Shown here in pieces: positions 50,759 to 59,827 of a stretch of 64,000 bases of DNA. The notes below the pieces were generated by a model, which was not told the DNA's origin, did no database searches, and saw nothing but the letters and a program-made list of their open reading frames with translations. Position numbers and translations under genes: made by a program. Each line of letters begins with the position of its first letter. The stretch's first letter is position 1. This stretch comes from UBA10649 sp965278945 (GTDB lineage Bacteria > Actinomycetota > Actinomycetes > S36-B12): positions 1,426,001 through 1,490,000 of the forward strand of contig OZ257128.1 of the NCBI GenBank assembly GCA_965278945.1, given 5' to 3'.

Positions 50759-51595
50759 ATGAACGAAAGTTGTTCGACGGATTGTTCATCCAATGAACGC
50801 GCCGCGCGTACTGTCTCTCATGTGGGTAGACCGTCGAATCTCGTACGTCGCACGTCAGCAGCGCTGCGCGCACTCGGAGGCGCTGATGTGAAAGGGCTGT
50901 CGACAACAGACGTTGCGGCGTTCGTGGACGTGCCTCGCCCGACGGTGCACAGAATTCTCACACAACTGCTGGCTGAGGGATTCGCTGACAGGGATGAGCG
51001 GTCAGGGCGCTGGTTTCCTGGACCCGAGCTTTATATTGCGGGGAACGCAGCTGCTCGACGATTCGACGTTGCAAATACCGCCCTTCCCATCGTCAGGCGG
51101 CTCGCTGACGAGTCCGGTGAGAGCTCGTTTCTCTCGGTGCGGCGAGGTGACGAGACCATCTGCCTTCTGCGAGAGGATGGGAGCTTCCCCCTGCGGTCCT
51201 ATGTGCTCGACGAGGGGTCGCGCTTTCCCCTGGGAGTCGTATCGGCTGGTCTAGCGGTCATCGCTCATCTGCCGGACGCCGAGATTGACCGCTACCTTCA
51301 TTCCGTCGATCTCACACCGCGCTGGGGGCTCGAACATGGCGAGGAGGCACTCCGAGCGAGGATTGCAACCACGCGCGCTGACGGATATGCCACCAACCCC
51401 GGTCTCATTCAGGAGGGAAGCTGGGGAATGGCGGCAGCGGTCTTCGACGTGGCGGGTCGACCACAGTGGGCGCTCAGCGTCACCGGGGTCCAAGCACGTT
51501 TTACAATCTCGCGACGCCCGGAGCTCGGGCAGCGCTTGTTGAAATGCGCTCACGAACTGGGTCATTTGATGCGAGGACAGGCCACACCGGCCTGA
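50759..51595 (+). CDS. IclR-family transcriptional regulator
   Basis: 278 residues from the ATG at 50759 (GGAGG upstream), or about 257 from the GTG at 50822. DNA-binding part LSTTDVAAFVDVPRPTVHRI and effector domain (SYVLDEGSRFPLGVVSAGLA, ATTRADGYATNPGLIQEGSW) are clear. Divergent from the CoA-transferase operon, so most likely its regulator, in the manner of PcaR-type proteins (inference). Confidence 0.87.
   Translation: MNESCSTDCSSNERAARTVSHVGRPSNLVRRTSAALRALGGADVKGLSTTDVAAFVDVPRPTVHRILTQLLAEGFADRDERSGRWFPGPELYIAGNAAARRFDVANTALPIVRRLADESGESSFLSVRRGDETICLLREDGSFPLRSYVLDEGSRFPLGVVSAGLAVIAHLPDAEIDRYLHSVDLTPRWGLEHGEEALRARIATTRADGYATNPGLIQEGSWGMAAAVFDVAGRPQWALSVTGVQARFTISRRPELGQRLLKCAHELGHLMRGQATPA
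50784..50798. promoter_or_regulatory. candidate IclR operator
   Basis: GTTCAT-CCA-ATGAAC is a perfect palindrome near the IclR start; a second GAAC-N7-GTTC is adjacent (50761-50775). If it is the operator, translation of the IclR gene may begin downstream at the GTG at 50822 and not at 50759. Confidence 0.5.
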
Positions 51596-51697
51596 CCTCC
51601 TTGGTTCCGGAGCGGGCGAGAGCCTACCGGCGGACGCGACGTGGATGTGACCGCACGAGCCCAAAAGTGTCTGCTGAGTGCTGCGGGTGCATGCCAA

Positions 51698-52612
51698 TCA
51701 ATGCGCCTCGTCGACCACGGTCAGGAACTGCGTAATGGAGGCGACGAATGCGTCGTTGCTAACCCCGGCCACCATGTGACCTGCATTCGGGACCAGCACC
51801 GTCCGAGCATGAGGCACCGCATCGAGAAGCTCTTGTTGTCCTTGATCGACAACCACATCTGACTCGGCCCCGCGCACCAAAAGAAGCGGCATGTCCAACA
51901 TTCGCGTGCGCGCGAGAATCTGATCTCCGTCGGCACCTGGTGTTGGCTCATCATTCTGGCTGCCTCCGATCACTGCCGGGTCCCAATGCCAGTACCACCG
52001 TCCGTCTTCGCGATACCGCACGTTCTTCTTCAGACCCTCGTCGTTTCGTGGGCGCTTGCGACTGGTGTAGGACTCGATCGCCGCCGCGACGTCACCGAGG
52101 GATTCGAAGCCGCCCAGGTTCGCCAGCATGAACTGCCGTATGCGGCCAACCCCATCAGGATCCGGACGCGGCACAGCGTCTACAAGGATGAGGGCTCGCA
52201 CCAAGTCGGGCACGTTCGAAGCCATCCAGATGGCAGCTATCCCGCCGAGTGACGCCCCCACGAGAACAGCCGGAGTTGATAGGGAAAGGCACACGGTCTC
52301 AATGTCTGAGGCGTGGTCGCTAACGCCATAACGACGATTTGCGGACCAGTCGCTTTGCCCGTGTCCGCGCAAGTCGATCGCTGTCGATGTCCACCCATCG
52401 AGGGCCAACGTGGGAGCAGCACTTCCCCACGAGTGCCGGGTCTGCCCCCCCCCGTGCAGTAGAACAACGTCGCCCTTACTAGTTCTACTGCGGGGTGTCC
52501 ACTGATCACCCCGCAGTACGACGCCATGTCCCCTGAACTCCACTTCCTCGCACTTCACTTCATCGTGCGTCGCATCTCCGGTGCCCATCGCGGCGAGGGA
52601 AAAGAAGTCCAT
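51698..52612 (-). CDS. alpha/beta hydrolase
   Basis: 304 residues, ATG at 52612. LLHGGGQTRHSW oxyanion loop, DLRGHGQSDW, nucleophile elbow LVGASLGG, acid in VRGAESDVV, and His in PNAGHMVAG form a normal triad. Similar to esterases/epoxide-hydrolase-like enzymes; substrate unknown. Divergent from the acyl-CoA ligase operon across a promoter with the CCGAGCGCTCGG palindrome, so it may belong to the same regulon. Confidence 0.82.
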   Translation of the reverse strand: MDFFSLAAMGTGDATHDEVKCEEVEFRGHGVVLRGDQWTPRSRTSKGDVVLLHGGGQTRHSWGSAAPTLALDGWTSTAIDLRGHGQSDWSANRRYGVSDHASDIETVCLSLSTPAVLVGASLGGIAAIWMASNVPDLVRALILVDAVPRPDPDGVGRIRQFMLANLGGFESLGDVAAAIESYTSRKRPRNDEGLKKNVRYREDGRWYWHWDPAVIGGSQNDEPTPGADGDQILARTRMLDMPLLLVRGAESDVVVDQGQQELLDAVPHARTVLVPNAGHMVAGVSNDAFVASITQFLTVVDEAH

Positions 52613-52635
52613 CGTCTCACTCTACCGCATGGGGG

Positions 52636-52647
52636 CCGAGCGCTCGG
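52636..52647. promoter_or_regulatory. candidate operator palindrome CCGAGCGCTCGG, copy 1
   Basis: A perfect 12-bp palindrome followed by TTGA, between the divergent hydrolase and acyl-CoA ligase genes. The same 16 bases recur at 62008-62023 before the Liv transporter. The TetR gene at 59828 ends this operon and is a plausible binder. Confidence 0.55.
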
Positions 52648-52725
52648 TTGACTGGGGCGGCACCCTGAGTTATGTTCGGTCCGACCCGATTGCTGGTCAG
52701 GACAATTTAGGGACGAAGGGCGCGC

Positions 52726-54438
52726 ATGTACGAGGATGAAAGCTCCGGTTACGACGCTTCCGCCTGGCGGCAGTGGGTGGTATCTCTCGGTACGCCTGGC
52801 GACTCGTTCGACTGGCCCCAGTGGAGGAGTTTCAATATCGCGAGCGCATGCCTTGCGTGGGCAGACGACTACGGCGATCTTGTCGCCGTAGAGGAGTATT
52901 CGAGCGACCCGTTGTTGCCGGGACGTGCGATCACCTATGCAGAACTGGCAGTTCAGACTGGCCTACTGGCCACGGCCTTGGCTCGATGCGGAATCACGCG
53001 TGGAGACAGGGTCGGCATATTGCTGAATCAGTGTCTGGAGACGCCGGTTGCTCATTTGGCTACCTACTCGCTGGGGGCGGTGGTCGTGCCGCTGACGGTC
53101 CAAGTCGGCGACGACGCGCTGGCACATCGATTGAACGATTCCTTGTGCGACGTGGTCTTCGTCGACTCCGGCAAGATCACTCAATTGCTTACGGCAGTCG
53201 GCGTGCAGCCACTGAAGCGGGTCATCGTCGTCGGTAGCGCTGAATGGGCTACCACCAGCGAGGGATCGGACTCGCCGCGCACGATTTCGTGGAACGAGTT
53301 CATCGGAGAAGGCACTGAGCTCACTAAGCCAGTTCAGACTCGGCCGACAGACATCGCAATTATCGCCTATACCTCGGGAACGAGCGGCCGGGCGAAGGGA
53401 GCGGTGCACGCGCACCAGGTCCTTTGGGGCTACGTCTCAGCGCTGAAGCTGTGTTACGACGGACCCGAGTCGCCGGGAGCCACATATTGGACTCCCGTGG
53501 ACTGGGCGTGGTTGGGTGGAGCATACGACGTCTTGATCCCGGCGCTCGCCATGGGCGGTCGAGTGATAGCGGGGACATTGCGTCCTTTTGAGGCAGAAGC
53601 TTGCTACGCGTTGCTGAGCCGAACCGGAATTACCCACTCATTCCTCCCTCCTACAGCGCTCCGGATGCTTACGACGGTAAGCATGCCCTCGCAGAGGTAT
53701 GGGCTGGCTCTTGAAACCGTGATCACCGGCGGAGAAGAGTTCACCTCTGAACTACTGGAGTGGGCCAGGCGGGACCTTCCTGGCACAAAACTTCATGAGA
53801 TCTACGGCCAAACTGAAGCAAACCCGCTAATTGGAAACGATGGCCGCCGTTTTCCCGTGCGACCTGGCTCGTTCGGAAAGCCTTTTCCAGGTCACGAAAT
53901 CCGGATTGTTAATGGATTGCCCGATGACCCTGTAGGCGTCGGAGAGGTCGGCGAGATTATCGTCAGAGCGCTCGGTGACCCATCGGTACTCCGGCACTAC
54001 TGGCGAAGTGAAGACGCAACTGCAGACAAGATTCGTAACGGTTGGCTCTACACCGGCGACCTGGCTCGCGTCGATAGCGAAGGATACTTCGAGTTCATCA
54101 GTCGCGCCGACGACGTCATCATCACGTCGGGTTACCGTGTTGGTCCAGCAGAAATCGAGGAAGCGATCAGTTCCCTCCCCGAAGTTGAAGATGTTGCGGT
54201 CGTTTCCTCAGCCCACGCCGTGCGGGGGAATGTAATCAGGGCCTTTGTCGTCTTAACCGACCCCGACGCAGATCGAGACGTAGTGCGGACGAGGGTTGAA
54301 AATATCGTGAAGTCGCGAATCGCCTTTTACGCGTATCCGCGAGAGGTCTCTTTCGTCGCGGAACTTCCGCGGACAACAACTGGCAAACTTAGTCGCGCCG
54401 CGCTTCGTGAGATGGCCTTGGAAGGCGGGCAACTGTGA
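52726..54438 (+). CDS. acyl-CoA synthetase (AMP-forming)
   Basis: 570 residues. Adenylate-forming motifs: YTSGTSGRAKGAVHAHQVL (P-loop), EIYGQTEANPLIGN, LYTGDLARVDSEGY, RADDVIITSGYRVGPAEIEE, and the C-terminal catalytic Lys in PRTTTGKLSR. Length and motifs fit medium-chain or acetyl-type synthetases. It would activate the imported carboxylic acid to its CoA thioester, the entry step of the operon. Its stop overlaps the next gene (GTGA). Confidence 0.92.
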   Translation: MYEDESSGYDASAWRQWVVSLGTPGDSFDWPQWRSFNIASACLAWADDYGDLVAVEEYSSDPLLPGRAITYAELAVQTGLLATALARCGITRGDRVGILLNQCLETPVAHLATYSLGAVVVPLTVQVGDDALAHRLNDSLCDVVFVDSGKITQLLTAVGVQPLKRVIVVGSAEWATTSEGSDSPRTISWNEFIGEGTELTKPVQTRPTDIAIIAYTSGTSGRAKGAVHAHQVLWGYVSALKLCYDGPESPGATYWTPVDWAWLGGAYDVLIPALAMGGRVIAGTLRPFEAEACYALLSRTGITHSFLPPTALRMLTTVSMPSQRYGLALETVITGGEEFTSELLEWARRDLPGTKLHEIYGQTEANPLIGNDGRRFPVRPGSFGKPFPGHEIRIVNGLPDDPVGVGEVGEIIVRALGDPSVLRHYWRSEDATADKIRNGWLYTGDLARVDSEGYFEFISRADDVIITSGYRVGPAEIEEAISSLPEVEDVAVVSSAHAVRGNVIRAFVVLTDPDADRDVVRTRVENIVKSRIAFYAYPREVSFVAELPRTTTGKLSRAALREMALEGGQL

Positions 54439-55283
54439 ACTCGACCGATTCCCCCCCAGTCCTGGCATCGCGCGATCAACACATTCTCATGCTGACGCTA
54501 AACCGTCCTCATCGGCACAACGCCTTGGCCGCAGATGTAATCGATGCACTCGTCGAAGAGTTGCAGTTGGCCGCGAATGACGACGACGTTCGTGTGGCCG
54601 TGATTCGAGGAGCGGGTCCCAGCTTCTGTTCCGGCTACGACCTGAGCCCAGAGCAGCGATCGGAATACACATCCGGGCTCAACCTCGTTACTGACTATCG
54701 ACGATTGGAGACCCTTCGAAAGAAGTGGTCCGTCATTCGCGATTTCCCGAAGCCACTGGTCGCTGGCATCCATGGGCACTGTCTTGCAGGAGGTACGGAC
54801 TTACTTCTCGCTTGCGACATTTCGATCGCTGCTGACAATGCTTCGATCGGCATGCCCAACGTCCGGAGTCTCGGCATCTCTCTCCTGCTCCCGATGTGGG
54901 AGCGAATCCTTGGGGGTCCGAGGAGCAAGCTCTACGCGTTTACAGGTGACTCGATGAGCGGAGCGCAAGCCGCGGAGTTCGGCTTCGTCTCTTTGTCGGT
55001 CGACGCAAGCGAGCTCGACGCTGAGGTTGCTCGAGTCGCCAATCGGATAGCGATGGTACCGCCGCAGATTGTGGCCCTTGCTAAGCAGACGCTAAATCAT
55101 CGGTGGCGTTCAGAATGGGAAGAGCTCTCCGCAATGGGCACGGCCCTGGATGCCATTGCACATGGCGTAGACGACGTGGTCCAGTTCTGGCAACTTGCCG
55201 CCCGCGATGGGCTGAAAAGCACCCTTGATGCAAGGGACGCCCCGTTCCGGCCTGGTGCCCCGCGGACGGGCAGCGCCGAATGA
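54435..55283 (+). CDS. crotonase-family protein with altered active site
   Basis: 282 residues; the GTG at 54435 is inside the end of the ligase gene. Fold motifs are clear (FCSGYDLSPEQ, GHCLAGGTDLLLACD), but the first catalytic Glu is Asp and the second region reads GMPNVRSLGISLLLP without the PEV Glu. It is therefore unlikely to be an ordinary enoyl-CoA hydratase; isomerase, hydrolase or lyase activity on a CoA ester is possible. A C-terminal extension follows (KSTLDARDAPFRPG). Confidence 0.82.
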   Translation: MNSTDSPPVLASRDQHILMLTLNRPHRHNALAADVIDALVEELQLAANDDDVRVAVIRGAGPSFCSGYDLSPEQRSEYTSGLNLVTDYRRLETLRKKWSVIRDFPKPLVAGIHGHCLAGGTDLLLACDISIAADNASIGMPNVRSLGISLLLPMWERILGGPRSKLYAFTGDSMSGAQAAEFGFVSLSVDASELDAEVARVANRIAMVPPQIVALAKQTLNHRWRSEWEELSAMGTALDAIAHGVDDVVQFWQLAARDGLKSTLDARDAPFRPGAPRTGSAE

Positions 55284-56551
55284 GCTTCGACGAGTCTCTC
55301 GACGACCTCTTCTCGGATGAAGCGATCTCGAATCCCGCAACCTTCTACGCTCGCCTCAGGCAAGCTGATCCGGTCCATTGGAACCCACGATGGAAGGGCT
55401 GGATCGTAACCAGCCACGCGGACGTTCAGCGATGCCTTGCCTCACCCGAGTTGTCAGCCCGTCGTTTTGAGCAGGTCATTGAGTCGAGTGGCGGTCAACA
55501 GAAGTCGCCGCGCGATAGCAGGATTCTCTTCGATCTCTTGTCCGGCTGGCTCGCCTTTATGGATCCCCCCCAACACACACGTACCAAACGCCTTGTCAGC
55601 AAGGCCTTCACTCATAGAACCGTTTCCGCGATGGACGAGGCGATCGATGCTGCAGCAACGACTCTCGCAACCACGATCCGAGAAGAACGACGACTTGAAG
55701 GGTCCTTCGATCTGATAGCCGACTTCGCGTTTCCGCTGCCTGCGCTGGTGGTCGGGAGCTTGATGGGCGTGCCGCCCCAGGACATGCTACGAATGAAGGA
55801 GTTGTCCGCCGACGTCTCCACGATCATTTTCATAGGTGAGTCCAGCGAGAACAGGTACTCCCGCGCTGCGCAGTCGATTGAGGAACTGACTGAGTATTTC
55901 GCGTCCTATCTGGACGGAAGAAAAGCGCCAACAGCGAATGGGCTCCTCGCACGGCTGGCGGGCTTGCCGGACGTCGATCCCCTAACGAGAACCGAGATCA
56001 TTTCGACCTGCGTCAATCTCCTGTTTGCCGGCCAGGACACAACGATGAACCTGATTGGCAATGCGGTCATCGCTCTCGCTACTGAACCGGAGTCACGGCA
56101 GGCCTTCTGGCGTGGTGAGGTTGATATCGACACTGCGATCGATGAGTTTCTTCGGCTTGAAGGTCCGGCCAAGACGACGGTGCGCTGGACCAGAGAGGAG
56201 TTCCAGCTAGGCGATCGGATCATCCCTGCAGGTCAACGCCTTCTGCTTGTCATGGCGGGCGCTAACCGCGACCCACAGGTTTTCGACCATCCGGATGAAA
56301 TGGATCTGTCGCGTCATCCAAACCCCCAGTTATCCTTCGGGCAAGGGATTCACTTCTGCCTGGGCGCCCCACTTGCGCGGGCGGAGACTCGCGCAGGCCT
56401 GAAGGCACTCGCTCAAGTCTTCCCAGACCTGCATCTGTCCGGAGCGGTCCGCGACATCGAATGGAGGCGGACCTTGGTCTTGCGTGGCGTCGACACTCTC
56501 CCCGTTTCCTTCGATCCCAGAGTCGAGCCGCTGTCATGGCCGACCCAGTGA
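55280..56551 (+). CDS. cytochrome P450 monooxygenase
   Basis: 423 residues; ATG at 55280 overlapping the preceding stop. I-helix LLFAGQDTTMN with the proton-relay Asp-Thr, ExxR in EFLRLEG, and heme ligand Cys360 in FGQGIHFCLGAPLAR. Soluble bacterial type without membrane anchor. It probably hydroxylates the alicyclic or terpenoid substrate, fed by the small ferredoxin two genes downstream. Confidence 0.95.
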   Translation: MSFDESLDDLFSDEAISNPATFYARLRQADPVHWNPRWKGWIVTSHADVQRCLASPELSARRFEQVIESSGGQQKSPRDSRILFDLLSGWLAFMDPPQHTRTKRLVSKAFTHRTVSAMDEAIDAAATTLATTIREERRLEGSFDLIADFAFPLPALVVGSLMGVPPQDMLRMKELSADVSTIIFIGESSENRYSRAAQSIEELTEYFASYLDGRKAPTANGLLARLAGLPDVDPLTRTEIISTCVNLLFAGQDTTMNLIGNAVIALATEPESRQAFWRGEVDIDTAIDEFLRLEGPAKTTVRWTREEFQLGDRIIPAGQRLLLVMAGANRDPQVFDHPDEMDLSRHPNPQLSFGQGIHFCLGAPLARAETRAGLKALAQVFPDLHLSGAVRDIEWRRTLVLRGVDTLPVSFDPRVEPLSWPTQ

Positions 56552-57723
56552 TGGCGCCAGCAGCCAAGCCCGAGATGTTCGGCAATGGCGCCGAACATAA
56601 ACAATTTCGCGGGCTCGTACGACACTTTCTGGAACGCGAGGTCGCAGATCACATAAGAGAATGGGAAGAGGCAGGCCGCGTTCCCAGGGAAGTCTGGCGT
56701 CGCGCGGGAGAGTTGGGTCTACTCGGATTCGCGGCGCCAGTGGAGTACGGAGGCGCGGGAGCAACAGACTTCTACTTCAACGCGATCTTGACTGACGAGC
56801 TTGCGCGGGTAGGAGCGAGTTCAGTGGGATTTCGCGTCCACAACGACATGGTCATGACCTATTTGATCAAGTACGGCACCGAACAGCAGAAGCGAACCTG
56901 GCTGCCAAGGATGTGCGCCGGCGAAACTATCGGCGCGATCGCGATCACTGAACCCGATGCTGGTAGCGACATCGCCGGACTACGACTTCGGGCGAAGCTG
57001 ACAGATGCCGACTATCACCTTCATGGCCAGAAGCTCTACATCAGCAACGGTATGGAGGCGGACCTGATTGTTGTGGCCGCCAAGACGTCCGCAGAAGCCG
57101 GCCGTGAGGGCATCAGCCTTATCGTCGTTGAAGGGTCGGCGGCCCGTGCGATCGAACGAAGTGCTCTCAAGAAGATCGGCATGCACTCCCAGGACACGGC
57201 GTCCCTTTCCTTCGACGATGTGATCGTCCCGAAAGGAAATTTGCTTGGAGCTGAAGGGGACGGATTCGAACAGTTGAAGAGCATGCTCAAGGGTGAGCGG
57301 ATGTCCGTCGCTGTCGACGCTGTATCGAATGCGAGGCACGCGCTCACTGAGACTGTTGCGTACTGCACTCAGCGCAGAGCCTTCGGTCGCGACTTACTTG
57401 ACTTTCAGAACACACGCTTCGTGTTGGCCAACGTAGCGACGGAGGTCGCGGTTGGATCCGCGTTCGTTGCGCAATGCATAGACGAGTTGAACGCGAACAC
57501 GTTGACCGTAGAACGCGCCGCGATGGCGAAACTATGGTCGACCGAGATGTCTGCCAGATCAGTTGACGTCTGTCTACAAGCGCACGGTGGTTTCGGCTAC
57601 ATGCAGGAATCGATGATCGGCCGTCGGTTCGTGGATGGGCGAGCCAAGCGGATATCGGCGGGCAGCAACGAAATCATGAGGGAAGTCATCGGACGCTCCC
57701 TTAGACACGGTCAGGTGATTTGA
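56551..57723 (+). CDS. acyl-CoA dehydrogenase
   Basis: 390 residues from the ATG at 56551, whose A is the last base of the P450 stop (TGATG); an in-frame ATG at 56536 is an alternative. FAD motifs AITEPDAGSDIAGL and RRAFGRDLLDFQNTRF, plus CLQAHGGFGYMQE near the C-terminus; the catalytic base should lie in the GRRFVDGRAKRISAGSNEIM region. It introduces a 2,3-double bond in an acyl-CoA with electron-transfer flavoprotein as acceptor. Coupled to P450 and ferredoxin. Confidence 0.92.
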   Translation: MAPAAKPEMFGNGAEHKQFRGLVRHFLEREVADHIREWEEAGRVPREVWRRAGELGLLGFAAPVEYGGAGATDFYFNAILTDELARVGASSVGFRVHNDMVMTYLIKYGTEQQKRTWLPRMCAGETIGAIAITEPDAGSDIAGLRLRAKLTDADYHLHGQKLYISNGMEADLIVVAAKTSAEAGREGISLIVVEGSAARAIERSALKKIGMHSQDTASLSFDDVIVPKGNLLGAEGDGFEQLKSMLKGERMSVAVDAVSNARHALTETVAYCTQRRAFGRDLLDFQNTRFVLANVATEVAVGSAFVAQCIDELNANTLTVERAAMAKLWSTEMSARSVDVCLQAHGGFGYMQESMIGRRFVDGRAKRISAGSNEIMREVIGRSLRHGQVI

Positions 57724-57935
57724 AGCCCGTGGCTCACTTGTCCGTGAATCGCAGCATGTGTGTTGGCGCCGCCATGTGCGCGATGACAACCCCTCAATTC
57801 TTCGCGATCGACTCGTCCGGAAAGTCGGAGGTCGTACGTCAACCAACGGGACCAGCGGCGGCCTGGAAGGAAGCGGTTGAGGACGCGATCGGTGATTGTC
57901 CCGCGCAGGCCATTTCTTTAGACGTCTCAAGCTGA
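57720..57935 (+). CDS. [3Fe-4S]-type ferredoxin of P450 system
   Basis: 71 residues; the TTG at 57720 overlaps the dehydrogenase stop, and a GTG at 57729 is possible. The ligand pattern is short: Cys in MCVGAAMC (two Cys five residues apart) and a late Cys-Pro in GDCPAQAIS, as in P450-associated actinobacterial ferredoxins. It donates electrons to the P450 encoded upstream. No matching reductase is in this operon. The 127 bp to the next gene show no feature beyond a weak GCGAG-N7-CTCGC stem. Confidence 0.88.
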   Translation: MKPVAHLSVNRSMCVGAAMCAMTTPQFFAIDSSGKSEVVRQPTGPAAAWKEAVEDAIGDCPAQAISLDVSS

Positions 57936-58062
57936 ACGGAGTCCATACGCGAGCCGGTGACTCGCTGGAACGTGCCTTTTATCAAGTTTCTCAGAGCCAA
58001 CCGGTCGCCACCGAAGTTCGAGTTGAGTCACGGCTTCGGTCGCCCAAGACGAGGGAGTACGA

Positions 58063-58815
58063 ATGATGCTAGAGGGACGACGCGCGGTGGTAACGGGTGC
58101 GGCTGGCGCGGGCATCGGGTTCGCCGTGGCTCAGCGCTTCCTAAAAGAGGGGGCGCACGTACTGCTCACGGATTCGAGCGAGTCTAGGCTCGCAATTGCA
58201 GGCAACCGTCTCGCCGCAGACTTTGGAAGCAATGTCGACACTCTCACGGTCGATGTATCGAGTACCAAGGACGTGCAGCGACTGGCCAAGCACCTCGCTG
58301 AATCACGCGTGGACATCTTGTTCAACAACGCTGGTCTGTTTCGAAATACTCTTATCACCGAGACTAGTGACGAGTTGTGGGACGAACTGATCAACGTCAA
58401 CCTCGGTGGACCGTTCCGATTGATTCGTGCCGTGTTGCCTCTGATGATCAACCAGCAGTCTGGCTCGATCATCAATGTCGCGTCGCAGAGTGGCTGGATT
58501 CCACTGGCTGACGGGGAGGCTCCGTATTGCGCCGCAAAGGCTGGAGTCATGGGCCTTACGCGGGCGGTCGCGCTCGAGGTGGGCAAGCATGGTATCCGAG
58601 TGAATGCGATAGCCCCAGGCATGACCATGAATCCCTTCGTCACGAAGTCATTTCCGGCCGCACAGGTGGAGGCGATTCGAAAGGCCACGCCTCTTCAACG
58701 AACTGCTGAGCCCTCCGAGATAGCTGCGCTGGCCGTGTTCCTTGCGTCCGAGGAAGCGAGTTTCATCTCAGGCGAAGTGGTTGCGTGTACAGGTGGTTTC
58801 TACATGCACGCATGA
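58063..58815 (+). CDS. short-chain dehydrogenase/reductase (SDR)
   Basis: 250 residues; ATG at 58063 or 58066 after GAGGGA. NAD motif VVTGAAGAGIGFAVA, NNAG near residue 88, Ser in NVASQSGW, and Tyr-X3-Lys in YCAAKAG. It likely oxidises the hydroxyl made by the P450 or a 3-hydroxyacyl-CoA to the ketone needed for ring opening by the downstream BadI-like enzyme (inference). Confidence 0.88.
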   Translation: MMLEGRRAVVTGAAGAGIGFAVAQRFLKEGAHVLLTDSSESRLAIAGNRLAADFGSNVDTLTVDVSSTKDVQRLAKHLAESRVDILFNNAGLFRNTLITETSDELWDELINVNLGGPFRLIRAVLPLMINQQSGSIINVASQSGWIPLADGEAPYCAAKAGVMGLTRAVALEVGKHGIRVNAIAPGMTMNPFVTKSFPAAQVEAIRKATPLQRTAEPSEIAALAVFLASEEASFISGEVVACTGGFYMHA

Positions 58816-58896
58816 CACATCCCAACATCAGAAAACGGCTTGAGGAAAGGATCAGAAGTGGGACTTACGAGTAACCTGACGCCAGTGGAGGGTGCG

Positions 58897-59694
58897 ATGT
58901 TTGCGGACCTCATCTACACTAAGAGTTCAACCGACCATGTCGCGAGTATCGTCATCAATCGGCCCGCAACTCTCAACGCGATGACCGGATATACGATGAA
59001 CGAACTAGTTAAGGCATTCGAGGACGCCGCCCGTGACGATAATGTCGGCGTCGTGCTACTGAGTGGAGCAGGGTCGAACTTTTCCTCGGGCGGGGATCTA
59101 AACTGGGAGCGCGAAACGCTCAAAGAAGGTTCGTTCGACGTCAGTTCGATGGTCCTCGTCGACGCTATGCGTCACTGCCTAAAGCCAGTGATTGCAGTGG
59201 TAAGAGGCTATGCCGTTGGAGGTGGGAACTGGCTCGCAGCCTTCTGTGACCTGACGCTCGCATCCTCAGATGCCATCTTCGGCCAGAACGGCCCGCGAGT
59301 CGGAAGCCCTGCCGAAGGTCTGCAGGTTTCGCACCTTGCGCACTTGGTTGGTGAGAAGAAGGCTCGCGAAATGTGGATGCTATGCCGCAGGTACAGCGCA
59401 GCAGAAGCACTTGAGATGGGCCTCGTGAATGCCGTGGCTGAGCCAGATGATCTGGAGACTCTCGTCGAGCAGTGGTGCTCGGAGATCACGAAACTCAGTC
59501 CTTCAGTGCTTCGAATAGTGAAGGCCTCTTTCGAATCAAACCTCGATGTTTTCAGGGACTCCACGATTGACCATTGGCGACGCCTGGTGGCTCCGGCTTT
59601 CCTGACCAGCGGAGAGTCCAGAGAAGGGCAGGATGCATTTTTGGAGAAGCGGACGCCCGACTTCTGGAGATTTCTGGAGGAGTCACGATCTTAA
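58897..59694 (+). CDS. crotonase, BadI/MenB-like (ring-opening or ring-closing CoA hydrolase/synthase)
   Basis: 265 residues from the ATG at 58897 (GGAGGG four bases upstream); GTG 58858 and TTG 58840 are longer options. GYAVGGGNWLAAFCDL, IFGQNGPRVGSPAEG and GEKKAREMWMLCRRYSA resemble MenB and 2-ketocyclohexanecarboxyl-CoA hydrolase (BadI) rather than hydratases. No menaquinone genes are nearby. BadI hydrolytically opens a 2-oxo-cyclohexane ring, fitting a P450/SDR-prepared alicyclic CoA ester. Confidence 0.8.
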   Translation: MFADLIYTKSSTDHVASIVINRPATLNAMTGYTMNELVKAFEDAARDDNVGVVLLSGAGSNFSSGGDLNWERETLKEGSFDVSSMVLVDAMRHCLKPVIAVVRGYAVGGGNWLAAFCDLTLASSDAIFGQNGPRVGSPAEGLQVSHLAHLVGEKKAREMWMLCRRYSAAEALEMGLVNAVAEPDDLETLVEQWCSEITKLSPSVLRIVKASFESNLDVFRDSTIDHWRRLVAPAFLTSGESREGQDAFLEKRTPDFWRFLEESRS

Positions 59695-59827
59695 GAGGGT
59701 GTGATGGCCAAGGCGGTGGCTTGGGCGGCTGCGATATCGAGTTGGAAGTTGGGCAAGTCGAGCCACTGCCGACTGCTAAGATCGCAGCCGTCTTAGTCGC
59801 TCTCAATCGCCGCTTTGGAAGGCCCGC

